A stretch of 64,000 nt of DNA from Actinomycetales bacterium SN12 (GTDB lineage: Bacteria > Actinomycetota > Actinomycetes > Actinomycetales > Microbacteriaceae). The translations under genes were made by a program, and so were the position numbers. The DNA is taken from positions 434,001 through 498,000 of the forward strand of contig PJCV01000001.1 of assembly GCA_002837415.1 (NCBI GenBank), read 5' to 3'. Below are positions 46,995 to 57,459 of the stretch, one piece after another (position 1 is the stretch's first letter; every line of letters begins with the position of its first letter). Under the pieces are notes generated by a model that had not been told where the DNA came from, did not search any database, and saw only the letters and a program-made list of their open reading frames with translations.

Positions 46995-47207
46995 CTAGTG
47001 GCCGTGGCCGTCCTTGCCGTGCTTCAGGGCGTACGCCTCGGCCTTGGCCGCGTGGCGGTTGGCGACGTTGCGGAAAGACAGCGTCACCAGGCCCATCGCG
47101 GCGAAGACGATCGCGGCGATGATGCCGAAGATGACGGTCTCAGCCGCCACGTTCCCGTGGTGCTCCGTCTCGGCTGCGGCCATCGCGATCTGTGCGATGA
47201 GGTTCAT
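46995..47207 (-). CDS. Small membrane protein
   Basis: Protein of 70 residues with an N-terminal segment, one clear transmembrane helix (VIFGIIAAIVFAAMGLVTLSF) and a His/Lys-rich C-terminus (KHGKDGHGH) that could bind metal or simply be charged. It sits between proA and nadD on the same strand, 6 bp before nadD, so it is probably co-transcribed. Function unknown. Confidence 0.78.
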   Translation of the reverse strand: MNLIAQIAMAAAETEHHGNVAAETVIFGIIAAIVFAAMGLVTLSFRNVANRHAAKAEAYALKHGKDGHGH

Positions 47208-47256
47208 CCTGACTCCGTTCCTGGCCTGGCAAGCAAACGCCTGTCCATTCTAGTCC

Positions 47257-48534
47257 TCACCCGCGGACCTGGCCGGACCCGCGCGCGAGCCACTTCGTGC
47301 TCGTCAGCTCGCCCAGGCCCATCGGGCCCCGTGCGTGCAGCTTCTGCGTCGAGATCCCGACCTCCGCGCCGAAGCCGAACTCGGCCCCGTCGGTGAAGCG
47401 AGTGGAGGCGTTGACCATCACGACGGCGGAATCGACTTCGGCGAGGAACCGCTCGGCGTTGCGCGAGTCGGTGGTGACGATCGACTCCGTGTGCCCCGTG
47501 CTGTACCGGCGGATGTGCGCCAGCGCCTCATCCAGATCGTCGACGACCTTGATCGCGACCTCCAGCCCCAGGTACTCCGTCGCCCAGTCGTCCTTCGTGG
47601 CGGGGATCGTTCCTGCGACGAGCCCGACGACCATGTCGTCGCCGTGGATGGCCACGCCCTCGCTCAACAGGGCGCTGGCGATCACCGGGATGAGCTGCGG
47701 AGCCGCCTGACGGTGCACCAGCACGGTCTCGACGGCATTGCACACGCTCGGGCGCTGCACCTTGGCGTTCAGAACGATGTCCCGCGCCCAGTCCATCGGC
47801 GCCGACTCGTCGATCACGATGTGCACCACACCGGCGCCCGTCTCGATGACCGGGACGGTCGATTCGGTGACGACGGCCTCGATGAGCGATGCGCTGCCCC
47901 GCGGCACGAGCACGTCGATGAGGCCACGCGCGTGCATCATGGCCTTCGCACCGTCACGACCGAAGTCGTCCACGCTCTGGATCGCCTCGGGGTCGTGTCC
48001 TGTGTCCGCCAGCGCCTGGCGCATCACCGCGACGAGCACCGTGTTCGATTCCCGGGCAGCGCTGCCGCCGCGCAGCACCACAGCGTTGCCGGCGCGCAGC
48101 GCGAGGGCGGCGATGTCGACCGTCACGTTGGGCCGGGCCTCGTAGATCGCGCCGACGACGCCGAACGGAACCCGCACCTGCTCGAGGGCGACGCCGTTCG
48201 GCATCCGGTGCCCGCCGAGCACCTGCCCGATCGGGTCGGGCAGGGTCGCGACATCGCGCACGGCGGATGCCAGTGCGGCGACCCGCCGCTCATCCAGGCG
48301 CAGCCGGTCGATGAGCGCGTCGCCGATGCCGTCCGCACGCCCGCGCTCGATGTCGAGGGCGTTGGCGTCGACGATGCGCGCGGTGCTCGACTCGATGGCC
48401 GTCGCGATCGCCTCGAGCAGATGCGCCTTGTCGGCACTGGTCAGCCGCGCGATCGACCGGGAGGCCTCCTTGGCGCGCACGAGGCGATCCTGCGCGCTGT
48501 CCGCGGGGGCGTCGGGGACGAGGGTTGTGCTCAT
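47257..48534 (-). CDS. proA: Glutamate-5-semialdehyde dehydrogenase (gamma-glutamyl phosphate reductase)
   Basis: Second enzyme of proline biosynthesis, 425 residues, aldehyde-dehydrogenase fold. PFGVVGAIYEARPNVTVDIAAL, LRGGSAARESN, and the catalytic cysteine in VQRPSVCNAVETVL are all present; AEFGFGAEVGISTQKLHARGPMGL is the ProA C-terminal signature. ATG 48534 lies 54 bp after proB on the same strand. Confidence 0.97.
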   Translation of the reverse strand: MSTTLVPDAPADSAQDRLVRAKEASRSIARLTSADKAHLLEAIATAIESSTARIVDANALDIERGRADGIGDALIDRLRLDERRVAALASAVRDVATLPDPIGQVLGGHRMPNGVALEQVRVPFGVVGAIYEARPNVTVDIAALALRAGNAVVLRGGSAARESNTVLVAVMRQALADTGHDPEAIQSVDDFGRDGAKAMMHARGLIDVLVPRGSASLIEAVVTESTVPVIETGAGVVHIVIDESAPMDWARDIVLNAKVQRPSVCNAVETVLVHRQAAPQLIPVIASALLSEGVAIHGDDMVVGLVAGTIPATKDDWATEYLGLEVAIKVVDDLDEALAHIRRYSTGHTESIVTTDSRNAERFLAEVDSAVVMVNASTRFTDGAEFGFGAEVGISTQKLHARGPMGLGELTSTKWLARGSGQVRG

Positions 48535-48588
48535 CCGGTCAGTGTATCGACGGACGAACGCGGCCAGGGCCGCCATGACACCGGCGGC

Positions 48589-51223
<2,635 letters not shown>

Positions 51224-51242
51224 GTCCTGTCCTCTTCCGTGC

Positions 51243-51551
51243 TTACTTGATGCCGGTGATCTTGACGCGCGTGAGCTCCTGGCGGTGGCCCTGGCGCTTC
51301 TTGTAGCCGGTCTTGTTCTTGAACTTCTGGATGACGATCTTCGGTCCGCGGAGGTTGCCGAGCACCTCAGCCGTGACCTTGACCTGCGCCAGCTTGTCGG
51401 CGTCGGTGGTCACAGAGGCACCGTCGACGAGAAGCACGGCGGGAAGCTCGATGTTCGCGCCCTGGGCAGCCTGAACACGGTCGAGCTGAACGATCGTGCC
51501 GACCTCGACCTTCTCCTGCCGGCCACCGGCGCGCACTACTGCGTAAACCAC
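51243..51551 (-). CDS. rplU: 50S ribosomal protein L21
   Basis: Protein of 102 residues: [18 protein letters not shown] at the N-terminus and [21 protein letters not shown] near the end are L21 signatures. I use the GTG at 51551, which gives the normal L21 length; longer upstream starts give a non-conserved Arg-rich extension. A promoter candidate (TTTGCG-18-TAAAGT) lies about 150 bases upstream, and the leader has a 6-bp hairpin (51571-51585). Confidence 0.95.
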   Translation of the reverse strand: MVYAVVRAGGRQEKVEVGTIVQLDRVQAAQGANIELPAVLLVDGASVTTDADKLAQVKVTAEVLGNLRGPKIVIQKFKNKTGYKKRQGHRQELTRVKITGIK

Positions 51552-51570
51552 TTCATACCTGTTTCGTTGG

Positions 51571-51585
51571 GGAGCGGATCGCTCC
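51571..51585 (-). promoter_or_regulatory. Hairpin in the rplU leader
   Basis: GGAGCG-GAT-CGCTCC just upstream of the rplU start. It could belong to an L21-type autoregulatory leader; evidence is limited to the stem. Confidence 0.3.
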
Positions 51586-51697
51586 GGGAATCTCACGGGA
51601 AGACTTTTGCTTGCGTACATCGCGCGGGGCGACGGATGCGGACGCAAGACTTCTCCTGCGATCGGCAAAGCCGTCAGGGGTCTCGCACCAAAGGACA

Positions 51698-51727
51698 ACT
51701 TTACCGGATCATCGCCGATGCCGCAAA
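51698..51727 (-). promoter_or_regulatory. Candidate rplU-rpmA promoter
   Basis: Minus strand -35 TTTGCG (51722-51727), 18-bp spacer, -10 TAAAGT (51698-51703), about 147 bp before the rplU GTG. Confidence 0.42.
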
Positions 51728-51748
51728 GCGAGGTTCGGCGCGTGTCAC

Positions 51749-51754
51749 TAGGAT
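51749..51754 (+). promoter_or_regulatory. Candidate -10 element for leaderless DUF4031 gene
   Basis: TAGGAT, 6 bases before the ATG at 51761; no ribosome binding site. Confidence 0.45.
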
Positions 51755-51760
51755 CTCGAC

Positions 51761-52027
51761 ATGACCGTTCTCGTCGACGACGCCATCTGGCCTGCGCACG
51801 GCAAGCTGTGGGCGCATCTCGTCAGCGACGCGAACCTCGCGGAGCTGCACGCGTTCGCTGCGCAGCAGGGCATCCCGCGCCGCGCCTTCGACCGCGACCA
51901 CTACGACGTTCCCGAGGACGCGCTGCCAGGACTCCTCGCCGCCGGTGCGGTGCACGTGGGCGGCAAGGAGCTCACCAGAAGACTTATCCTGTCAGGGCTG
52001 CGAGTTCGAGCCCGCGACCGGCGCTGA
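51761..52027 (+). CDS. DUF4031 domain protein
   Basis: Protein of 88 residues matching DUF4031: [43 protein letters not shown]. Function is unknown. Its last 12 codons ([10 protein letters not shown] end) lie in a 41-bp duplication of the adjacent 3' end of rne, so the C-terminus was probably replaced or extended by that event. A -10 element 6 bases upstream suggests a leaderless transcript. Convergent with rne. Confidence 0.85.
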   Translation: MTVLVDDAIWPAHGKLWAHLVSDANLAELHAFAAQQGIPRRAFDRDHYDVPEDALPGLLAAGAVHVGGKELTRRLILSGLRVRARDRR

Positions 52028-52072
52028 TCCGGTCAGGACTCCGAGTCCGAGCCCGCGACCGGCGCTGATCCG
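51991..52072. repeat. 41-bp tandem duplication at the DUF4031/rne 3' ends
   Basis: Unit A 51991-52031 and unit B 52032-52072 differ at three positions; a partial third unit (GTCAG) follows. Unit A encodes the DUF4031 C-terminus on the plus strand; unit B encodes the end of rne on the minus strand. Confidence 0.92.
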
Positions 52073-54330
52073 TCAGACGAGGAGTTCGGGGTCAGCATGG
52101 CGGTCGTGACCCGACGCCGATTGCGGCCCTGACCGGGCGCCTTCGGCTCGGGCAGCGCGTCGAGCACCGAGTCGAGCAGCTGCTCGGTCTGCGTCTTCGG
52201 AGCGCCCTTGCGATCGCCTCCGCGCTTCTTGCGCTTCTTCGGGCGCTCGTTCTGAGCGGCATCCGGCGTCGCCTGCGGCTCGGCAGCCGGCTGCTCCTGT
52301 GCGGCCTCGTCGTTCACGACGATGGTCGAGGCGGCGATCGCAGCCAGGGCCGACTTGGCGACCTCGGTGATGCTGTGCGTGCCGCCGTTGACGGACTGCT
52401 GCTTCTCCGCGGCGGGGGCGGACTGCTGCTGCGAGCCGCCGCGCGAACGGCGGTTCTGCCCGCCGCCGTTGGATCCGCTGCTGCTGCTGCGGTGCTTGAC
52501 GACGGGGTCGTGATGCACGATCACGCCGCGGCCGGCGCAGACGTCGCACGCCTCGCTGAAGGTCTCGAGAAGGCCGAGGCCGAGCTTCTTGCGGGTCATC
52601 TGCACGAGTCCGAGCGAGGTCACCTCGGCGACCTGGTGCTTCGTGCGGTCACGGCTCAGGCACTCCACCAGACGGCGCAGCACGAGGTCGCGGTTCGACT
52701 CGAGCACCATGTCGATGAAGTCGACGACGATGATGCCGCCGATGTCACGCAGGCGCAGCTGGCGGACGATCTCCTCAGCGGCCTCGAGGTTGTTCTTGGT
52801 GACGGTCTCCTCGAGGTTTCCCCCTGAGCCGACGAACTTGCCGGTGTTGACGTCGACGACGGTCATCGCCTCGGTGCGGTCGATCACGAGCGAGCCCCCC
52901 GAGGGCAGCCAGACCTTGCGGTCGAGCGCCTTCTCGATCTGCTCCGTGATGCGGTACGCATCGAAGGGGTCCACGTCGTCGGTGTAGGTCTCGACGCGCT
53001 CGAGCAGGTCGGGGGCGACGCTCTCGAGGTACGCGCGGATGGTCTTCTGCGCGTCGTCACCCTGAATCGTCATCCGGGTGAAGTCCTCGTTGAAGACGTC
53101 GCGGACGATCTTGACGAGCAGATCCGGCTCGGCGTGCAGCAGCGCCGGAGCCTGCTGCGTCTGCACCTGCTTCTGGATGTGCTCCCACTGCGCGGTGAGA
53201 CGCTGCACGTCGCGGGTCAGCTGCTCTTCGGTGGCGCCTTCGGCCGCCGTGCGCACGATCACACCGGAGGACTCGGGCAGCACCTCCTTGAGAATGCGCT
53301 TGAGTCGGGCGCGCTCGTTGTCGGGGAGCTTCCGCGAGATGCCGTTCATCGAACCGCCCGGAACGTACACGAGGTAGCGACCGGGGAGCGAGATCTGGCT
53401 GGTCAGACGCGCGCCCTTGTGGCCGACCGGGTCCTTCGTGACCTGCACGAGCACGCGGTCGCCGGCCTTGAGCGCCAGCTCGATGCGACGGGGCTGGTTG
53501 CCGGTCTCGACACCGTCCCAGTCGACCTCGCCGGAGTAGAGGACCGCATTGCGTCCGCGGCCGATGTCGACGAAGGCCGCCTCCATGCTGGGCAGCACGT
53601 TCTGCACGCGGCCGAGGTAGACGTTGCCGATCAGCGAGGCGTCCTGGTTGCGGGCCACGTAGTGCTCGACGAGCACCTGGTCCTCGAGCACCCCGATCTG
53701 CGTGCGCCCGTTCTTGGCGCGCACGACCATCATGCGGTCGACGGACTCGCGGCGGGCGAGGAACTCGGCCTCGGTCACCACCGGGCGCCGGCGACCGGCG
53801 TCGCGGCCGTCACGACGACGCTGCTTCTTGGCCTCCAGGCGGGTGGAGCCCTTGATCGCCTTCGGCTCGGTGATGTACTCGACCTGACGCTGGCGCTGAC
53901 GCGGCTCGTCGCGTGTCTCGTCAGCGTCGCCGCGGCGGCGGCCACGGCTTCGACGGAACGCGCTCTCGCGGTCGTCGCCCTCGTCGTCGTCGCGGCTGCT
54001 GCGGGCGGGCAGCGGGACGATCTCGGGTGCGTAGAAGTGCAGCTGCGTGGACACCTTCGAGACGAACACCTCGGGCAGGAGTCCCAGGCCCACCGCCGTG
54101 ACGGGCTTCGGAGCCTCCGGCTCGGCCGAGGTCTCCGGCTCGGCCGGGGTCCCGGAGGCCTGATCGCTCGGCTGCTCAGCGGCTTGCTCGTCCGCGGCGG
54201 GCTGCTCCACGGCATCCGGTTCCGCGGCGACGGGCTGACCCGTCTCCGCGCCCGGGGCGTCCTCGACTACCGGCTGCGCCGGCGTCTCGTCAAAGGTGGG
54301 GTTGTTGTCATCGTTCTTCTCATCGGCCAT
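52033..54330 (-). CDS. rne: Ribonuclease E/G
   Basis: Endoribonuclease of RNA processing and decay, 765 residues. After an acidic Glu/Ala/Pro-rich N-terminal region (about 1-80) and a basic segment come the S1-like domain (GNVYLGRVQNVLPSMEAAFVDIG), the 5' sensor and the DNase I-like catalytic core with DRTEAMTVVDVNTGKFVG and VDFIDM (the metal-binding aspartates), and the Zn-link CDVCAGRG. The C-terminal part is basic and low-complexity and probably binds RNA or partners. Start ATG 54330 with GGAG upstream. The 3' end carries a tandem duplication shared with DUF4031. Confidence 0.95.
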   Translation of the reverse strand: MADEKNDDNNPTFDETPAQPVVEDAPGAETGQPVAAEPDAVEQPAADEQAAEQPSDQASGTPAEPETSAEPEAPKPVTAVGLGLLPEVFVSKVSTQLHFYAPEIVPLPARSSRDDDEGDDRESAFRRSRGRRRGDADETRDEPRQRQRQVEYITEPKAIKGSTRLEAKKQRRRDGRDAGRRRPVVTEAEFLARRESVDRMMVVRAKNGRTQIGVLEDQVLVEHYVARNQDASLIGNVYLGRVQNVLPSMEAAFVDIGRGRNAVLYSGEVDWDGVETGNQPRRIELALKAGDRVLVQVTKDPVGHKGARLTSQISLPGRYLVYVPGGSMNGISRKLPDNERARLKRILKEVLPESSGVIVRTAAEGATEEQLTRDVQRLTAQWEHIQKQVQTQQAPALLHAEPDLLVKIVRDVFNEDFTRMTIQGDDAQKTIRAYLESVAPDLLERVETYTDDVDPFDAYRITEQIEKALDRKVWLPSGGSLVIDRTEAMTVVDVNTGKFVGSGGNLEETVTKNNLEAAEEIVRQLRLRDIGGIIVVDFIDMVLESNRDLVLRRLVECLSRDRTKHQVAEVTSLGLVQMTRKKLGLGLLETFSEACDVCAGRGVIVHHDPVVKHRSSSSGSNGGGQNRRSRGGSQQQSAPAAEKQQSVNGGTHSITEVAKSALAAIAASTIVVNDEAAQEQPAAEPQATPDAAQNERPKKRKKRGGDRKGAPKTQTEQLLDSVLDALPEPKAPGQGRNRRRVTTAMLTPNSSSDGSAPVAGSDSES

Positions 54331-54585
54331 CTCTGGCTAGCTCCCTGCGCGGGCACTGCGTGCGCCGCGAAAACTCGTGCGGCGAAACAGCGGCCGCGAA
54401 CTCGATCGGCTGGTGGTCGGCTCTGCGGCACGACCGCCTGGGGCACAGGACCCCGAAGTCTTGTCGATTCGATCGCGGTTGAGCGCGACGTCGTCTTCAG
54501 TCATTATCGCACTACCGCACGCCGACGACCGCACCGCGTGCGACTCGCGTGCCGCGTTTCACCCGAGCCGCATAGCCGCCGCTGG

Positions 54586-54591
54586 GATAAT
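54586..54591 (+). promoter_or_regulatory. Candidate -10 element for leaderless VKOR gene
   Basis: GATAAT, 6 bases before the ATG at 54598; no ribosome binding site between. Confidence 0.45.
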
Positions 54592-54597
54592 CGCGCC

Positions 54598-55209
54598 ATG
54601 ACCACCGCGCGCACCCGCCATGTCGGCTACGGAATCTGGCTCATCGTCGCCGCGATTCTCGGCTGGTGGGCGGCTTTCCAGCTCACGATCGAGAAGTTCT
54701 ACGTGCTCGAGAATCCGGGCGAGACGACGAGCTGCTACGTGAGCGTCATGCTGCAGTGCGACAAGAACCTGGGGTCGTGGCAGGGCTCGGTGTTCGGCTT
54801 CCCCAACCCGCTGATCGGCGTCACAGCATGGATGGCGGTGCTCGTGATGGGTGTCGCCCTCGTCGCGGGCGTGCGGTTCCCGCGCTGGTTCTGGGCCCTG
54901 TTCGGCGTCGGCGTGCTCGGCGCGTTCATCTTCGTGTGCTGGCTGATCGGTCAGAGCATCTACAGCCTGCACACCCTGTGCCCGTGGTGCATGGCCACCT
55001 GGGCCGTGACGATCCCGACGTTCTTCGCGACGGCTGTGCATCTCGTGCGCAACGGCACCCTCGGGCGCTCCGCCGCAGCACGTGAGCGCGCCGGGCGGCT
55101 CATGGTGTGGGTGCCGCTGGCGACGGTCCTCGCCTACGCGGTCATCGTCGCCATGGCGCAGCTCGCCGGTCTGGACCTGCTCGGCGAGGTCATCGGGATG
55201 ATCTTCTGA
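54598..55209 (+). CDS. Vitamin K epoxide reductase (VKOR) family protein
   Basis: Membrane thiol oxidoreductase of 203 residues with four to five hydrophobic helices. The redox CxxC is CPWC in LHTLCPWCMATW; the partner cysteines are in TTSCYVSVMLQCDKNLGSWQG, and the conserved FGFPNPLIG loop follows. In actinobacteria VKOR recycles DsbA-type oxidases for disulfide formation in exported proteins, replacing DsbB. No thioredoxin domain is fused here and no dsbA is adjacent. A terminator follows. Confidence 0.93.
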   Translation: MTTARTRHVGYGIWLIVAAILGWWAAFQLTIEKFYVLENPGETTSCYVSVMLQCDKNLGSWQGSVFGFPNPLIGVTAWMAVLVMGVALVAGVRFPRWFWALFGVGVLGAFIFVCWLIGQSIYSLHTLCPWCMATWAVTIPTFFATAVHLVRNGTLGRSAAARERAGRLMVWVPLATVLAYAVIVAMAQLAGLDLLGEVIGMIF

Positions 55210-55233
55210 CGCCTCCGCACCTCGACATGCGAC

Positions 55234-55266
55234 GAGGGAGGGATGCCCGTTCGGCATCCCTCCCTC
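55234..55266. terminator. Bidirectional terminator between VKOR and ndk
   Basis: Perfect 14-bp stem GAGGGAGGGATGCC (55234-55247) with 55253-55266, five-base loop, between convergent genes. Confidence 0.8.
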
Positions 55267-55284
55267 ATCGTGTGCGACCTGTGC

Positions 55285-55701
55285 TCAGTCGAACCAGATG
55301 CCCAGCTCACGCGCGGCGGACTCCGGGCTGTCCGAGCCGTGCACGAGGTTCTGCTGCACCTTGAGACCCCAGTCGCGACCGAAGTCGCCGCGGATGGTGC
55401 CTGGTGCGGCGGTGGTCGGGTCGGTGGTTCCGGCGAGCGAGCGGAAGCCCTCGATCACGCGGTTTCCGGCGAGCCGGATCGCGACCGACGGGCCCGACAT
55501 CATGAACTCGAGCAGGGGCTCGTAGAAGGGCTTGCCCTCGTGCTCGGCGTAGTGCGCGGCGAGCCGGTCGCGGTCGGGCTCGACGAGACGCAGGTCGACG
55601 AGGGCGTAGCCCTTCGCCTCGATGCGGGCGAGGATGCTGCCGGTCAGGCCGCGGGCGACGCCATCGGGCTTGACGAGGACGAGGGTTTCTTCAGTGGCCA
55701 T
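55285..55701 (-). CDS. ndk: Nucleoside diphosphate kinase
   Basis: Protein of 138 residues equilibrating nucleoside di- and triphosphates. TLVLVKPDGVARG at the N-terminus, FYEPLLEFMMSGPSVAIRL and GTIRGDFG in the middle, and the phosphorylated His in NLVHGSDSPESA are intact. ATG 55701 begins MATEETLVL. It follows DUF4233 by one base. Confidence 0.98.
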   Translation of the reverse strand: MATEETLVLVKPDGVARGLTGSILARIEAKGYALVDLRLVEPDRDRLAAHYAEHEGKPFYEPLLEFMMSGPSVAIRLAGNRVIEGFRSLAGTTDPTTAAPGTIRGDFGRDWGLKVQQNLVHGSDSPESAARELGIWFD

Positions 55702-55702
55702 G

Positions 55703-56110
55703 TCATTCGCTCTCTGTGTGAGGTTCTGCCGGCGGGCCCGCCGGCCGCTTTCGGTCGATACGGGCCCCACCGATCGTCGCATACGCCCACATGCCGCCGA
55801 AAATCAGCACGACGAACGCGATCGCGGGCACGAGCAGCGCGCCCAGCGCGATGACGACCTGGAGCGCCCATCCGGCGGGGACAGCCCACGGCTTGGCGAT
55901 GGCGCCGGCGACCGCGACGAGCGCGATCGCGACGGCCACGCCGGCGACGATCCCCCACCACGACGGGATGCCCGCCGGCAGTGCGTTCAGCCCGAAGATC
56001 ACGAGTCCGGCGAGCAGGGCGCCGATCGCCTCGAATCCGAGCACGATCGACCCGAGCTTCTGCACCAGGGTGCGCGGGGCACGGGCAGGCCGCGCTGCGC
56101 GGGCGCTCAT
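55703..56110 (-). CDS. DUF4233 membrane protein
   Basis: Protein of 135 residues with a basic N-terminus and four predicted transmembrane segments (SIVLGFEAIGALLAGLVIFG through VPAIAFVVLIFGGMWAYATI), the DUF4233 pattern. It is found between folC and ndk in many actinobacteria, as here. Start ATG 56110 overlaps the folC stop by 4 bases; a start 9 bases earlier is also possible. Function unknown. Confidence 0.88.
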   Translation of the reverse strand: MSARAARPARAPRTLVQKLGSIVLGFEAIGALLAGLVIFGLNALPAGIPSWWGIVAGVAVAIALVAVAGAIAKPWAVPAGWALQVVIALGALLVPAIAFVVLIFGGMWAYATIGGARIDRKRPAGPPAEPHTESE

Positions 56111-57459
56111 GCGCGCCACCCCGACTTCCAGTCCTCCTCCTCCGAGAGGAGCAGGGCCTCACCGGCCAGGACGATCGAGCCGGCGATGACGACCGCACGG
56201 CGGTCGGCAGAGGCCGCCCACTCGCGGGCGGCGTCGACGGCGTCGGCGAGGGTGGGATGCACGCTCGCGCGGCGGTCACGCTCCTCGACGAGGTCGGCGA
56301 TCGCATCCGCATCCGCAGCCCGGTCGGAATCGGGAGCCGTGGCGAACACCTCGGCGACCTGCGGGAGCAGCTGGTCGATGATGCCGGCCGCGTCCTTGTC
56401 GGCGAAGACGCCGAGCACGAGCCCCCATTCGTCGAAATCGAAGCTGTCGTCGAGCGAGCGGGCGAGGGCGGCGGCCCCGTGCGGGTTGTGCGCGGCGTCC
56501 ACGACGACGGTCGGTGCGATGCCCACCAGCTGCAGGCGCCCGGGTGATGTCGCGTTCTGCAGCCCGTCCGCGAGGATGTCGCCGACGATGCGCTGCGAGG
56601 CGCCGCCGATCAGCGACTCCACCGCGGCGACGGCGAGAGCCGCGTTGTGACCCTGATGCGCGCCGTACAGCGGCAGATACTCGTCGACGTACTCGCCGGC
56701 GAGTCCGCGGATGCCGATCAGCTGACCGCCCACGGCGAGCTTCTGCTCGCTGAGCCCGAACTCTTCGCCCTCGAACGCGATGGTCGCGTCCTTCTCCGAC
56801 GCGACACGGCGCAGCACGGCCGCGACCTCGGGCTTCTGCTGTGCGGAGACGACAGCAGCGCCGTCCTTGATGATGCCGGCCTTCACCTCGGCGATCGCCT
56901 CGATGGTGTCGCCGAGACGGTCGGCGTGGTCCATGTCGATCGGCGCGAAGACCGCGACGTCGCCGTCGGCGGTGTTGGTGGAATCCCACGACCCGCCCAT
57001 GCCCACCTCGAGAACGAGCACGTCGACCGGAGCATCGGACGCCGCGACGAACGCGAGCACGGTCAGCAGCTCGAAGAACGTCAGCGGGGCGTCGTCGGCT
57101 GCCTCCAGCTCGGCGTCGACGATGCCGACGAAGGGCTCGATCTCGTCCCAGGCATCCGCGACCGCGCCGTCGGCGATCGGCTCGCCGTCGATCATGATCC
57201 GCTCGGTGAAGCGCTTCAGGTGCGGGCTGGTGAACAGACCCGTGCGCAGGCCGTGCGAGCGCAGCAGGCTCTCGATCATGCGCGCGGTCGAGGTCTTGCC
57301 GTTCGTGCCCGTGATGTGCACGACGCGGTAGGTGCGCTGCGGGTCGTCGAGCAGCGTCAGGATGCGGGCAACCCGCTCCTTGCGCGGCTGCACCCACCGC
57401 TCCCCTGCTCGCTCGAGCAGCTTCTCGTAGACGATGTCCGCCCGCTGGACGTCGCTCAT
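56107..57459 (-). CDS. folC: Bifunctional folylpolyglutamate synthase / dihydrofolate synthase
   Basis: Mur-ligase-type ATPase of 450 residues. [20 protein letters not shown] is the P-loop, [17 protein letters not shown] and [22 protein letters not shown] are the FolC motifs, and [11 protein letters not shown] is in the C-terminal domain. It adds glutamate to (dihydro)folate. ATG 57459 overlaps the ileS stop by 4 bases. Confidence 0.97.
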   Translation of the reverse strand: MSDVQRADIVYEKLLERAGERWVQPRKERVARILTLLDDPQRTYRVVHITGTNGKTSTARMIESLLRSHGLRTGLFTSPHLKRFTERIMIDGEPIADGAVADAWDEIEPFVGIVDAELEAADDAPLTFFELLTVLAFVAASDAPVDVLVLEVGMGGSWDSTNTADGDVAVFAPIDMDHADRLGDTIEAIAEVKAGIIKDGAAVVSAQQKPEVAAVLRRVASEKDATIAFEGEEFGLSEQKLAVGGQLIGIRGLAGEYVDEYLPLYGAHQGHNAALAVAAVESLIGGASQRIVGDILADGLQNATSPGRLQLVGIAPTVVVDAAHNPHGAAALARSLDDSFDFDEWGLVLGVFADKDAAGIIDQLLPQVAEVFATAPDSDRAADADAIADLVEERDRRASVHPTLADAVDAAREWAASADRRAVVIAGSIVLAGEALLLSEEEDWKSGWRA

